A DNA stretch of 64,000 bases from assembly GCF_013240295.1 (NCBI RefSeq), contig NZ_JABETK010000001.1, positions 372,001 to 436,000 of the forward strand. Reading direction: 5' to 3'. Below, piece by piece: positions 1 through 10,600 of this stretch (its first letter is position 1; each line of letters starts with the position of its first letter). The position numbers were made by a program, and so were the translations under genes. This DNA comes from Neoaquamicrobium sediminum (GTDB lineage Bacteria; Pseudomonadota; Alphaproteobacteria; Rhizobiales; Rhizobiaceae). The notes beneath the pieces were generated by a model, which saw only the letters and a program-made list of their open reading frames with translations, searched no databases and was not told where the DNA came from.

Positions 1-81
1 GAAAATCAGCGGGATGCCGGAAGCGAGGAACAGCGCGACGAGAAAGATGCGCGCGACGAGTAGTACGAGGTCGTTTGACAT
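1..81 (-). CDS. DoxX-like membrane protein, N-terminal fragment
   Basis: Only the first 27 codons are present and the gene runs off the left edge. The peptide starts MSNDLVLLVARIFLVALF and continues as one hydrophobic helix, which resembles the first membrane segment of DoxX family proteins. A GGAGAG ribosome-binding site lies ten bases before the ATG. The gene would be transcribed away from fumC in the same direction. The family call is tentative because so little is visible; any small membrane protein with a similar first helix would also fit. Confidence 0.5.
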   Translation of the reverse strand, partial: MSNDLVLLVARIFLVALFLASGIPLIF

Positions 82-214
82 TGGCAGGTAACTCTCCGGG
101 TTTCGTTCCACCCAAATAGACTATCTGTGCGCTGCAACAATCCGCAGAGCTGCAAACTCAGTGTTCATTGATTGCGAACGGCACCGAAAATTCCGTTCAC
201 AATCTCTGGGTGCC

Positions 215-1606
215 TCACCCCGGCTGCGTCATCGCCTCGGGCCGTACGATGGAATCGTACTCTTCCGCCGTCACCAGCCCCGTGGCCAGCGCTTCCTCGC
301 GAAGTGTCGTGCCGTTCTTGTGCGCGGTCTTGGCGATCCTAGCCGCATTGTCGTAGCCGATCTTCGGCGCCAGTGCCGTCACCAGCATCAGCGATCGCTC
401 CACGCCGGCCTTGATGTTGTCCACACGCGGCTCGATCCCGACGACGCAATTGTCGGTGAAGGAGACCGCTGCATCCGCCATCAGCCGCACCGACTGCAGG
501 AAGTTGTAGGCCATGACCGGGTTGAACACGTTCAGTTCGAAATGGCCCTGGCTGCCCGCAAAGGTGAGCGCCGCGTGGTTGCCGAAGACCTGTACGCAGA
601 CCTGCGTCAGCGCCTCGCACTGGGTGGGATTGACCTTGCCCGGCATGATCGACGAGCCGGGCTCGTTTTCCGGCAGCGCCAGTTCGCCAAGGCCCGAACG
701 CGGACCGGAACCGAGGAAGCGGATGTCGTTGGCTATCTTGAACAGCGACGCCGCGACCGCGTTGATCGCGCCATGGGAGAATACCATCGCGTCGTGGGCT
801 GCGAGCGCCTCGAACTTGTTGGGCGCGCTGGTGAATTCGAGCCCGGTGATCGCGGCAATGCGCGCGGCGACCTTCTCGGCAAAGCCGACAGGTGCATTGA
901 GGCCGGTGCCTACGGCCGTGCCGCCCTGCGCGAGCTGCATCAGGCCCGGCAGGGTCTGTTCGATGCGAGCGATTCCGTTTTCGACCTGCTGCGCATAGCC
1001 GGAAAACTCCTGGCCGAGCGTCAGCGGTGTTGCATCCTGTGTGTGGGTGCGGCCGATCTTGATGATGTCGCCCCACATCTTTGCCTTTGCGTCCAGCGCG
1101 CCGTGCAGCTTCTTCAGCGCCGGCAGCAGCCGGTGCACGATCTCCTCCGCGCAGGCGATGTGCATCGCCGTCGGGTAGGTGTCGTTGGACGACTGGCTCA
1201 TGTTGACGTGGTCGTTGGGATGGACCGGCTTCTTGGAGCCCATCTCGCCGCCGAGCATCTCGATTGCCCGGTTGGAAATCACCTCGTTGGCATTCATGTT
1301 CGACTGGGTGCCCGAGCCCGTCTGCCAGACGACCAGCGGGAAGTGATCGTCCAGCTTGCCATCGATCACCTCTTGCGCGGCATCGACGATCGCCTTGCCG
1401 AGCGCCGGGTCGAGGCGGCCGAGGTCCATGTTGGCCTCTGCAGCAGCCTGCTTGACGATGCCGAGCGCGCGCACGATCGGCTGCGGCTGCTTCTCCCAAC
1501 CGATCCTGAAATTGCCGAGCGAGCGCTGCGCCTGCGCGCCCCAATATTTTCCGGCATCGACCTCGATGGGGCCGAAGGTGTCGGTTTCGGTGCGGGTTTT
1601 CGTCAT
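215..1606 (-). CDS. fumC: Class II fumarate hydratase (fumarase C)
   Basis: The enzyme interconverts fumarate and L-malate in the TCA cycle in the cytoplasm, without an iron-sulfur cluster. The 463-residue protein has the normal length and carries the superfamily signature [11 protein letters not shown] near residue 318, plus the conserved blocks [12 protein letters not shown] and [10 protein letters not shown] that build the active site at subunit interfaces. The ATG follows a strong AAGGAGA ribosome-binding site. It stands alone between a DoxX-like gene and a YqaA-like gene, both on the same strand. The C-terminal block [11 protein letters not shown] is typical of FumC and separates it from aspartase and argininosuccinate lyase. 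Confidence 0.97.
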   Translation of the reverse strand: MTKTRTETDTFGPIEVDAGKYWGAQAQRSLGNFRIGWEKQPQPIVRALGIVKQAAAEANMDLGRLDPALGKAIVDAAQEVIDGKLDDHFPLVVWQTGSGTQSNMNANEVISNRAIEMLGGEMGSKKPVHPNDHVNMSQSSNDTYPTAMHIACAEEIVHRLLPALKKLHGALDAKAKMWGDIIKIGRTHTQDATPLTLGQEFSGYAQQVENGIARIEQTLPGLMQLAQGGTAVGTGLNAPVGFAEKVAARIAAITGLEFTSAPNKFEALAAHDAMVFSHGAINAVAASLFKIANDIRFLGSGPRSGLGELALPENEPGSSIMPGKVNPTQCEALTQVCVQVFGNHAALTFAGSQGHFELNVFNPVMAYNFLQSVRLMADAAVSFTDNCVVGIEPRVDNIKAGVERSLMLVTALAPKIGYDNAARIAKTAHKNGTTLREEALATGLVTAEEYDSIVRPEAMTQPG

Positions 1607-1684
1607 TGTCGGTCTCCTTATTCAGAGCCGTCCGTGGCTTGCTCGTCCGTAGGGGGCTGGCGTGGCCGGCATTAAATCTGGTGC

Positions 1685-2119
1685 TCAGATCAGGTCGATC
1701 AACCAGAGCAAGGCTGCATAGCGCGCCGTCTTGGCAAAGGCCACAACGATCAGGAACAGCCATAGCGGTGTGCGCAGGATGCCGGCCATGACCGTCAGCG
1801 GGTCGCCGATGATCGGAACCCATGAAAGCAGAAGCGTCGGCCAGCCCAAACGTCGATACCAGTCTGACGCACGGTCCAGTTGCTCGGGCGTTGCCGGAAA
1901 CCAGCGCCGCCCGGCACACAGGGCCGCGAACCGGCCTAGCATCCAGTTGACACATGAGCCAACGACGTTGGCCGTCGACGCAACTGCCAGCAAAAGCCAG
2001 CCCGGTGCGACCTGCGAAAGGTGCAGGCCAATCAGCGTTGCCTCCGAGGATCCGGGCAGCAGCGTGGCGGAGGTGAAGGCGGCCAGCGCCAGCACAAGGA
2101 GCCAGGAACTATCCGCCAC
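1685..2119 (-). CDS. YqaA/DedA-like small membrane protein
   Basis: This 144-residue protein is almost entirely hydrophobic, with about four membrane segments. Residues around 20-30 (LLPGSSEATLIG) and the central GNW-like stretch (VGSCVNWMLGR) match the YqaA subfamily of SNARE-associated/DedA proteins, and the motif SWVPIIGDPLTVMAG is characteristic. DedA-related proteins act in the inner membrane, probably in lipid or proton homeostasis, but the role of YqaA itself is unknown. The only in-frame start seen is GTG, with a weak purine-rich stretch further upstream, so the exact start is uncertain. It is followed at a distance of about 80 bases by fumC on the same strand. Confidence 0.8.
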   Translation of the reverse strand: MADSSWLLVLALAAFTSATLLPGSSEATLIGLHLSQVAPGWLLLAVASTANVVGSCVNWMLGRFAALCAGRRWFPATPEQLDRASDWYRRLGWPTLLLSWVPIIGDPLTVMAGILRTPLWLFLIVVAFAKTARYAALLWLIDLI

Positions 2120-2159
2120 GTCTCACGCTCAACCCTTCCTTCGCCCTATCCGGGCCGGT

Positions 2160-3551
2160 TCACGATCTAGCAGCCCGCAACACGCCCCAGCGGTAGCCGG
2201 TTGCGGCCTGGGTATAGGCCAGCAGGCCCAGCGCAAGCAGGAGCATAAGCCCTTCCGAGGTCGGTCCGGCGTACCAGATACCCCACTCTCCGATCGCAAA
2301 TGGCAGGGCGATAGTCAGCGGGATCGTGAAACAGTAAGTCCGTGTCACGCTCAGGAACAGCGCCCGTCGCGCATCGCCAATCGCCTGGAAATACCCGGAA
2401 AGCATCATCATCGGTCCGGCAACGACATAGAGCATGATCGTAACCGGCAGAATGCGCCCGACCTCCGCGATGGTGGCCGGATCGTCGACGAAGATACCGC
2501 CGATCACCGGGGCGGAAAGCAGCATCGCGACCTCGAAGGTAAGGCAATAACCTAGCGCCACCACGAGGCCGAGCCGCAAGCCGGCATCCGAACGCGACCA
2601 GAGCTTCGCCCCGAAATTGTTGCCGACGATCGTCTGCATGGCCATGTTGAGGCCTAGCAGCGGCATGAATGCAAAGGTCATGATGCGGGTGATGATGCCA
2701 TAGGCCGCAACCGTTGCTGCATAGTCTTCGCCGGACCAGCGCTGGACCGACAAAATCACAGCCGCGGCCGTCAGCGAGATGCCGATGAAGCTCAGGCTCT
2801 GCGGCGCGCCAAGGGCCAGGAACGATCCCCAATGCGCGCGCCAGTGCCGCACGGAAAGCACGCCGTAGCGAAGCGGCGTCCTGCCTCTCGTCCGATAGAT
2901 GACCACGATCGTCAGAGCGATAATTTGCGCAAGCACGGTACCGATTGCGGAGCCGGCAACGCCATAGCCGAATTCGACGATGAGCAGGTAGTTCATGGCG
3001 ATGTTGGCGAGGGAAGTGACGAGGCTAGCCACGGTCATCAAGCCAAGCCGTCCTTCGCTGCGCAACGCATCGCCATTGATGGACAGGACGAACATCAACG
3101 GAGAGCTCCAGATGACGATCGCGATATAGGTGTAGCCCATGGCTGCAAGCGACGGCGAACCATCTGCAAGACGGTTGACCAGAGCCTCGCCGCCCAGCCA
3201 GAAACAGGCGATCAGCACCGCGCAGACCAACAGCGCAAGGCCGTGCGCGCCGGCAAAGACCACGCGCGCGGCGCCGATATCGCCGGCGCCGAAGGTGCGG
3301 GCCAGCACGCTTGCCATGCCGCTCGCGACGAGTGTCGAAAGCGCGGCCAGCAGCATGAATGCCGGAAACATCAGCGTTACGGCAGCCAGTGCATCCGCGC
3401 CGACGAATTCGCCGAGGAACCAGGCATCGATCACGGTCTGCAGACCGTTCGTGCTCATGATGAGAATGATGGGAAGTGCAGTCTTGATGAAAAGCGGGCC
3501 CAATGGGCCATGCAGGAACGCGTTTTGACGCGACGGTTCAGGCGTCGTCAT
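2160..3551 (-). CDS. MATE family multidrug/sodium efflux transporter
   Basis: The 463-residue product is a twelve-helix MATE transporter that would export cationic compounds across the inner membrane in exchange for sodium or protons. The sequence shows two homologous halves of six helices, a family-typical start region (GPLGPLFIKTALPIILIM), and an internal FMPLLGLNMAMQTIVGNNFGA stretch at the start of the second half. The frame stays open further upstream, but the extra 57 residues are basic and low in complexity. The ATG at 3551 has a GGAGA ribosome-binding site and gives the family length, so it is preferred. The substrate cannot be told from sequence. Confidence 0.9.
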   Translation of the reverse strand: MTTPEPSRQNAFLHGPLGPLFIKTALPIILIMSTNGLQTVIDAWFLGEFVGADALAAVTLMFPAFMLLAALSTLVASGMASVLARTFGAGDIGAARVVFAGAHGLALLVCAVLIACFWLGGEALVNRLADGSPSLAAMGYTYIAIVIWSSPLMFVLSINGDALRSEGRLGLMTVASLVTSLANIAMNYLLIVEFGYGVAGSAIGTVLAQIIALTIVVIYRTRGRTPLRYGVLSVRHWRAHWGSFLALGAPQSLSFIGISLTAAAVILSVQRWSGEDYAATVAAYGIITRIMTFAFMPLLGLNMAMQTIVGNNFGAKLWSRSDAGLRLGLVVALGYCLTFEVAMLLSAPVIGGIFVDDPATIAEVGRILPVTIMLYVVAGPMMMLSGYFQAIGDARRALFLSVTRTYCFTIPLTIALPFAIGEWGIWYAGPTSEGLMLLLALGLLAYTQAATGYRWGVLRAARS

Positions 3552-3794
3552 GTGGTCGTCTCCAGATCGCATCGACGGAGAGCGAATGGGGCTCGCATTG
3601 CCATTGTTGCCGATGCGTCGGTTACGACGAGCGTGTCGGAGAGGCTTCACCTTGGCTTTCGCCGCGAGCGGCCGGCGCCTCTTGCCGCGGCGGTGGGTAG
3701 CGGGCAGCGTCAAAGCTGTCAATGGCGCATCGCGCTCATCGCCCTTGCAGCGCCTTCGCTAATTCCTGATCTCTCCCTCGCCTAAAACAAAAAA

Positions 3795-3815
3795 GGGAGC
3801 GATTGGCTCGCCCCC
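3795..3815 (-). terminator. Rho-independent terminator after csbD-like gene
   Basis: On the minus strand an eight-base stem (GGGGGCGA with TCGCTCCC, one mismatch) and a five-base loop are followed by six or more T. It lies about 24 bases past the stop of the CsbD-like gene. Confidence 0.7.
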
Positions 3816-3838
3816 TTGTCTTGCTCAGAAGCAATGCT

Positions 3839-4018
3839 TCACAGCGCCTTCTTGACCTTTTCCTTGGCATCGCCAAAGCCCTTCTGGACCTTGCCGGCGA
3901 CCTTTTCGGCCTTTCCCTTGGCTTCGGTTTTCTTCGAGCCAGTGGCTTTGCCGACGGCTTCCTTGACCGAACCCGTGGCCTGCTTTGCGACACCCTTGAC
4001 CTGATCCTTGTTGACCAT
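3839..4018 (-). CDS. CsbD family stress-response protein
   Basis: This 59-residue protein is small, lysine-rich and predicted mostly helical. It begins MVNKDQVKGVAKQATGSVKE and repeats short K-x-E-G-K-A-E-K-V-x-G-K units, the CsbD family pattern. CsbD-like proteins are abundant and induced by general stress in many bacteria, but their molecular job is not known. The ATG at 4018 has an AAGGA ribosome-binding site; a longer reading frame upstream would cross the groEL terminator and is not supported. The gene has its own terminator, so it is probably a single transcription unit. Confidence 0.88.
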   Translation of the reverse strand: MVNKDQVKGVAKQATGSVKEAVGKATGSKKTEAKGKAEKVAGKVQKGFGDAKEKVKKAL

Positions 4019-4103
4019 CTGCCTGGTTCCTTTCGAGCAACCGCGCGCTTGCGGCGTCAGACAACGGCAGGACAGGATTTTGGTTGCCTGAGCACAAAAG
4101 AAA

Positions 4104-4129
4104 AAGGGGCGACATTGCTGCCGCCCCTT
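4104..4129 (-). terminator. Rho-independent terminator downstream of groEL
   Basis: AAGGGGCG and CGCCCCTT form a perfect eight-base stem with a ten-base loop, followed on the minus strand by a T run. It sits about 100 bases past the groEL stop and before the CsbD-like gene, so it most likely ends the groES-groEL transcript. Confidence 0.8.
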
Positions 4130-4139
4130 CATATTCTGA

Positions 4140-4231
4140 AGCTTTATGGACTTCCTAGAAGTCCATGCCGCCGCTCAAGCCCGCTTGACGGGCTTGAGAT
4201 TCTCAAGTGATGGGCGAGCTTTATGGACTTC

Positions 4232-4249
<18 letters not shown>
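4140..4249. repeat. 33-bp direct repeat of the groEL 3' end with inverted repeats
   Basis: Positions 4140-4172 and 4217-4249 are identical over 33 bases. The second copy contains the last groEL codons and its TAG stop; the first copy lies just beyond the gene and repeats that end. Each copy holds a perfect inverted repeat, ATGGACTTC and GAAGTCCAT around CTA. Between the copies, CTCAAGCCCG and CGGGCTTGAG (4174-4198) form another perfect ten-base hairpin with a five-base loop and no T run. The arrangement suggests a small tandem duplication at the end of the operon, or a recombination or assembly scar. Confidence 0.85.
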
Positions 4250-5888
<1,639 letters not shown>

Positions 5889-5947
5889 TCACGGCTGGTC
5901 GCCTTGGCGAACCGGCCATCGTGAACCTGAATTCGGATTTGGTCGGA

Positions 5948-6244
5948 TTAGCCGATGATGCCCATGATGTCGGATTCCTTCATGATCAGAAGGTCTTCGC
6001 CATTGAGCTTCACTTCGGTGCCGGACCACTTGCCAAACAGGACGCGGTCGCCGGCCTTGACGTCGAGCGGCACGAGCTTGCCGGCCTCGTCACGAGCGCC
6101 GGAACCGACGGCGACAACTTCGCCTTCCTGCGGCTTTTCCTTGGCGGTGTCCGGGATGATGATCCCGCCGGCGGTCTTTTCCTCGGATTCGACCCGACGA
6201 ACGACCACGCGGTCATGGAGCGGGCGGAATTTCGACTTTGCCAT
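5948..6244 (-). CDS. groES: Co-chaperonin GroES
   Basis: GroES is the 10 kDa lid of the GroEL folding chamber. The 98-residue protein starts [17 protein letters not shown], has the mobile-loop region [17 protein letters not shown] that binds GroEL, and ends with the conserved [13 protein letters not shown]. It is the first gene of a two-gene operon with groEL and lies directly behind a CIRCE operator, so HrcA repression and heat induction are expected. The length and sequence are fully normal. Confidence 0.98.
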   Translation of the reverse strand: MAKSKFRPLHDRVVVRRVESEEKTAGGIIIPDTAKEKPQEGEVVAVGSGARDEAGKLVPLDVKAGDRVLFGKWSGTEVKLNGEDLLIMKESDIMGIIG

Positions 6245-6309
6245 GTCTCTGGTGTCCTCGATAAGGATAGGTTAAGGGGTTCCCTCCGTCCGGCTGGGCC
6301 GGATCGCGG

Positions 6310-6336
6310 TTAGCACTCACCTGAAGAGAGTGCTAA
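6310..6336. promoter_or_regulatory. CIRCE operator (HrcA binding site)
   Basis: TTAGCACTC and GAGTGCTAA form a perfect nine-base inverted repeat separated by nine bases, the exact CIRCE consensus. It lies about 66 bases upstream of the groES start. HrcA binding here would repress groES-groEL until heat shock. Confidence 0.97.
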
Positions 6337-6417
6337 CATGACCGGTGAGATAGTCACTGCGCCCGGGCGAGTCAAGAAGATCGACTCGCGTCTTGGTTAA
6401 GGGCCGTGCGGTTTTAC

Positions 6418-7631
6418 TTAATGCGCCGTACCGCGTTCGGCGATAGCCGTCCCGGTGGCCCAGCCCGACGACCACGCCCACTGAAAATTGTACCCGCCCA
6501 GCCAGCCGGTCACGTCGACCACCTCGCCAATGAAATAGAGGCCATCGGCCCCCTTCGCTTCCATCGTGCGCGAGTTCAGGCAAGCCGTATCCACGCCGCC
6601 CAAAGTCACCTCGGCGGTTCGGTAGCCTTCTGATCCGACGGGATACAGCTCCCATCCGTGAAGCGCCTGCGCGATCGACAAGAGCTTCCGGTCGCTTGCC
6701 TCACCGAGGGTTCCCGACCAGCCATGCGTCTGCGCCAGATACGACGCCAGCCGCTTCGGCAGGATTTCCCCCAGCGCGTTTGCGATGCTTCGTCGCGCGT
6801 TCTCCCGTTTGGCATCCAGCAGGACGCGAGCGAAGTCTACGTCCGGCAGCAAGGCTATGCTGATCGGCTGTTTCTCACGCCAGTAAGACGAAATCTGCAG
6901 GATGGACGGGCCGGAAAGGCCGCGGTGGGTGAACAGCAAAGCCTCTTTGAAGGCGGCCTTGCCGCAGGAAACGCGCGCATCGACCGCCACACCGGCGATC
7001 TCGCGGAAACCGTCCAGCATGTCCTCGCCGAATGTCAGCGGCACCAATGCGGGTCGCGTTTCGGTGACGGCAAGCCCGAACCGCTCCGCGATCTGATAGC
7101 CCAACCCCGTCGCGCCCATCTTGGGAATAGACTTCCCCCGCAAGCGACCACGAAGTGGCGGCATCGCACCTTGCCCGCGCCATCGCCCGCCAGCACAAGC
7201 GAAAACCCCGCATCCGTTCGTTCGACCGTACCGAGGCTTGTCTTGAGCCTGATCTCGCAACCGACCTGCGCCATCTCATCCAGCAGCATCGCTATGATGT
7301 CCTTGGCGGAATGGTCGCAGAAGAGCTGCCCGAGTGTTTTCTCGTGGTAGGCGATGCCGTGCTTTTCCACCAGCGTGATGAAATCGTGCTGCGTGTAGCG
7401 GCCTAAAGCCGACTTGGCGAAATGCGGATTTTGCGAGAGGAAGTTGCGGGGGCTTGAGCCCAGATTGGTGAAATTGCAGCGACCGCCGCCTGAGATTCGA
7501 ATTTTTTCGCCTGGCGATTTTGCATGATCGATGACAAGGACGCGACCGCCGCGCGCAGCGGCATGAATCGCACACATCATGCCCGCCGCGCCCGCGCCGA
7601 GGATGACGGTATCGAAATTTTCGGTTCGCAT
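6418..7631 (-). CDS. BaiN/HI0933-type NAD(P)/FAD oxidoreductase, frame broken
   Basis: The protein belongs to the HI0933/BaiN family of flavoproteins, soluble enzymes of mostly unknown substrate. The dinucleotide-binding start VILGAGAAGMMCA and the family motif GGGRCNFTN (residues about 48-56) are clear, and the C-terminal block includes GGVDT and WAWSSGWATG. The frame breaks at the run of five C at 7135-7139: VVACGG reads into nonsense, while GKSIPKMGATGLG continues in the next frame. One missing G on the coding strand explains this and restores 404 residues, the family length. The ATG at 7631 is preceded in frame by a GTG. It ends six bases after the preceding amidotransferase gene, so the two may be cotranscribed. 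Confidence 0.85.
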
Positions 7632-7637
7632 CACGGG

Positions 7638-8345
7638 TTAAGGCGCTGCGATGGTGCGCACCCAGTTGCGGGCGATGGTCATGCCGGCAGCGTCGGCCTG
7701 CGGCCCGTGCAGGGCGGCCTCAGCCGGGTGCCGCTCGGCCCAACCAGGCTGGAGATCGGCCAGCAGCGTCGCGAATGCATCGCTCCATTGCTCGACCATT
7801 GGCCGGTCGGCCTCGAAATGAAACTGCATGCCATAGGCCGCGCGGCCAACCCTGAAAGCCTGATTTTGAACGTCGAGATTGCCGGCAAGCCGCACGGCAC
7901 CGCCGGGCAACATGAATGTATCGTCGTGCCACTCGAAGGTGCGAAAGCGCTCACCCACGCCTTCAAAGATCGGGTCGGCAACGCCATCGCCCGTCAACTC
8001 GACCTCGCGCCAGCCGAACTCGGTCGCCCCGCCTACGATATTCTGCCCACCATAGGCGCGAGCGAGAAGCTGACTACCAAGGCAAATGCCCAGCACGGAC
8101 CGATCGGCTTCGGAGAAATCGCGCATCAGATCGCACAGTGCGGGAAGCCACGGGCATACATCGTCGGCCAGCGCATTTTGCGCGCCACCCAGCACGACCA
8201 GTGCGTCGTAGCCATTCGCGCCGTCCGGCAGCGGCTCACCCTTGTCGGCGCGGATCGTCTCGACGCTTGCATTGGCTTCGTCGAGCGCAATCGCCACCTG
8301 TCCAAGGCTCGCACCCTCGAAATTCTGGACAACAAGAACGTGCAT
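7638..8345 (-). CDS. Class I glutamine amidotransferase-like protein
   Basis: This 235-residue protein has the class I glutamine amidotransferase fold: the nucleophile Cys lies in GICLGSQLLARAYGG and the catalytic His in MQFHFEAD. Stand-alone members of this GMP synthase-like family may act as gamma-glutamyl hydrolases or as amidotransferase subunits; the substrate here is not known. An upstream extension of 58 residues is open but low in complexity; the start MHVLVVQNFEG at 8345 fits the family and follows AGGAAG-like purines. The gene directly precedes the BaiN-like flavoprotein on the same strand and is divergent from the uncharacterised gene at 8434. Confidence 0.85.
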   Translation of the reverse strand: MHVLVVQNFEGASLGQVAIALDEANASVETIRADKGEPLPDGANGYDALVVLGGAQNALADDVCPWLPALCDLMRDFSEADRSVLGICLGSQLLARAYGGQNIVGGATEFGWREVELTGDGVADPIFEGVGERFRTFEWHDDTFMLPGGAVRLAGNLDVQNQAFRVGRAAYGMQFHFEADRPMVEQWSDAFATLLADLQPGWAERHPAEAALHGPQADAAGMTIARNWVRTIAAP

Positions 8346-8433
8346 GGAAGCTTCCGGCTTTTTTTTCGGGTGGTGTCGAAGACTGCGCGGAGCGATAGCA
8401 TGGCGCGCGCGACGCAGGAAAGGGAGGCTGCTT

Positions 8434-9072
8434 GTGCCACTGCAGAACCGGGTCGACCCCGCCGGTGAGATCGTCGCGACGCCGGCGCGGGGTCTCTTCA
8501 CAGGCAATCGCGGCGTCATTCACGATCCAGCGTCGAAGACGCTTCTTTCGCGACGGTGGACGACCAAAGCGTGGATCGTCTGCACATTGGAACACCCGCA
8601 CGGAACGCGGCGGGAGCCGATGGGGCGCAACAGTCCTTCCAGGGGAGCAGGCTGGACCGAACTCTTCTTCCTCGACGAGGTGACGGCGCTGGCTGCGGGC
8701 CACCGGCCCTGCTTCTATTGCCGGCGCGACGCTGCGCGAGATTTCCAACGGTTCTTCGCCAGGGGCAACGGTCTTGCCACTGCAACGGCGCCTGAGATCG
8801 ACAGCCTGCTGCACGCCGAAAGGCACGCCGTCACCGGCGAGAAGCCACCGCTGCAGCAAGACCAGATCCGCCAGCTTCCCGACGGCGCGGCAATCGTGGC
8901 CAATGCAGGGATATTTGCACTCCGAGCCGGACTGGCTCTGCCATGGAGCTTCAGCGGGTATGGGGAGCCCCGGGCCTTGCCTGCGCATGCCCGGCTCCTC
9001 ACGCCACGATCCACAATCGCGGCGTTGCGAGCAGGCTATGCGCCGGCATGGCATCCCAGCGCACTGCCTTGA
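8434..9072 (+). CDS. Conserved-looking hypothetical protein
   Basis: I do not recognise this 212-residue protein. The GTG start follows a GGGAGG ribosome-binding site at a good distance, and codon use resembles its neighbours. Visible features are a CxxC-like pair in HRPCFYCRRDAARDF near residue 95 and a loop of hydrophobic and aromatic residues around FSGYGEPRALP. There is no signal peptide or membrane segment. It is convergent with the GyrI-like gene, with only three bases between the stops. The cysteine pair could bind metal, but this is not shown. Confidence 0.6.
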   Translation: MPLQNRVDPAGEIVATPARGLFTGNRGVIHDPASKTLLSRRWTTKAWIVCTLEHPHGTRREPMGRNSPSRGAGWTELFFLDEVTALAAGHRPCFYCRRDAARDFQRFFARGNGLATATAPEIDSLLHAERHAVTGEKPPLQQDQIRQLPDGAAIVANAGIFALRAGLALPWSFSGYGEPRALPAHARLLTPRSTIAALRAGYAPAWHPSALP

Positions 9073-9075
9073 CGG

Positions 9076-9573
9076 TCAGTCGGCGACCTTGATGGCGACC
9101 GTCGTCACCAGGTCTTTCGGATCTTCGACTTCGGCAGGGTTGTTTTCGTAGATTTCGATGCGGGCAGCGAAGCGGTCGCCCTCCGGAGTTTCCTGCGTGT
9201 CCCAGCGGACACCCTTTTCCTTCGCCCAACCGACCAGAACAGCGTTGACATCGACGAGCGCGTCATAGGGTCCGGTCCATTTGACCTGAGCATAGTGGCC
9301 TGCCGGCAGCATGGCTGCGGTGATCTCTCCGCCTGCATCGACCTCTTTTGCTATCGGTACAGCGAACTCGACTTCCAACATTCCACCCATGTCGATGACA
9401 TTGTACTTGAAGAAAGCAGCGCCGACCGGCTCCAGCCCGTTCGCGCCGAGCCATCCGAACAGCTTCTGGAACGCCCGGTCCACCGCCGGCTTCATCGCGC
9501 CGAGCAAAACACGTTCTCGCACGGCGACATAGGGCTGCGGACCACGCTCGACAATTTCCGGCAGGGTGAGCAT
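9076..9573 (-). CDS. GyrI-like small-molecule-binding domain protein
   Basis: The 165-residue protein is a stand-alone GyrI-like/AraC effector-binding domain. The opening [19 protein letters not shown], the central [13 protein letters not shown] and the block [18 protein letters not shown] follow the family pattern of two beta-alpha repeats that bind hydrophobic or cationic ligands. Such proteins act as drug-sensing or gyrase-inhibitor-like domains or as hydrolases; the ligand is unknown. The ATG at 9573 has an AAGGAGAA site nine bases away; a longer frame upstream is not supported. It is divergent from rsmE. Confidence 0.8.
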   Translation of the reverse strand: MLTLPEIVERGPQPYVAVRERVLLGAMKPAVDRAFQKLFGWLGANGLEPVGAAFFKYNVIDMGGMLEVEFAVPIAKEVDAGGEITAAMLPAGHYAQVKWTGPYDALVDVNAVLVGWAKEKGVRWDTQETPEGDRFAARIEIYENNPAEVEDPKDLVTTVAIKVAD

Positions 9574-9707
9574 TGCATTCTTCTCCTTCGCGTTGCGTAA
9601 CTGCGAACGCAGGACGCTTGCGGCGGGACCGACCCGACAGAAGGGCGGGAAAAATTCAGCGCCCCGCGAACTTGACGAATGCCGGGCAGCCATCGCAACA
9701 CAGCATC

Positions 9708-10444
9708 ATGCGCGCCAACTACAAGCTTCAGCGGCTCTACGTGCCGCACGATCTCGCCCAGAACACGACCCTCGAGGCCGACAAGGCACAGAGCCACTAT
9801 CTGACCCACGTGCTGCGCATGGCCGAAGGGGATGAAGTGCTGGTCTTCAACGGGCGCGACGGCGAGTGGAGCGCGAGAATAGAAGCGCTCGGAAAGAAGG
9901 CCGTGCGCATCGCGGTGGAAAGCCAGACACGGCCGCAACCGCCCACACCCGACCTTGTCTACGCCTTTGCGCCGCTGAAAGTCGGCCGGCTCGATTATCT
10001 GGTGCAAAAGGCCGTGGAAATGGGCGCTGGCGTGCTGCAGCCCGTCATCACCCAGCACACGCAGAACACCAGGACATCGGTTGAGAAGTTCGAGGCGAAC
10101 GCGATCGAGGCGGCCGAGCAGTGCGGCGTGCTGGCAGTGCCGCCGGTGCGCCCGCCCCGGAAACTGGAGCGGCTGCTCGGCGACTGGGAACCCGACAGGC
10201 GGCTGATTTTCTGCGACGAGGACGCCGCAACAAACAACCCGGTGCCGGCGCTGCGCTCAATCGCTGAAACCAGACTTGGCCTGCTCGTCGGTCCCGAAGG
10301 GGATTTTCAGAAGACGAACGCCGAATGCTGAGAGCCTTGCCGTTCGTGACCGCCATACCGCTTGGCCCGCGTATCCTGCGCGCCGACACGGCGGCGGTTG
10401 CTGCTCTCGCCGTCATCCAGGCGACAATCGGCGACTGGAGCTGA
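9708..10444 (+). CDS. rsmE: 16S rRNA m3U1498 methyltransferase RsmE, frame broken
   Basis: RsmE is a SPOUT methyltransferase that methylates U1498 of 16S rRNA. The N-terminal PUA-like domain ([12 protein letters not shown], then [11 protein letters not shown]) and the SAM-binding knot ([34 protein letters not shown]) are present. At the four-G run 10299-10302 the frame fails. One added G gives [19 protein letters not shown] and then [16 protein letters not shown], the invariant C-terminal knot motif, ending at 10444. The restored protein has 245 residues, as expected. It precedes gshA on the same strand, an arrangement I recall from related genomes. Confidence 0.9.
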
Positions 10445-10600
10445 TGCATAGGAACGCCGCGAGAAGCTTTCAACGTGCGACAATCAACTTAGCGTCAACG
10501 TGCTGTCAGGATTTTTCGCTTGATCGCACGGCGGTCTTTCGTTCAACACTCGCGCGCCGTCGCAAGAACGGCCGGCCGGACATTTAGTTGAGGAAACGAC

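Noticed and set aside
161..1675. Open frame of 504 codons on the plus strand opposite fumC
   Set aside because: It is the antisense shadow of fumC in high-GC DNA, with no homology pattern, arginine-rich composition and no ribosome-binding site.
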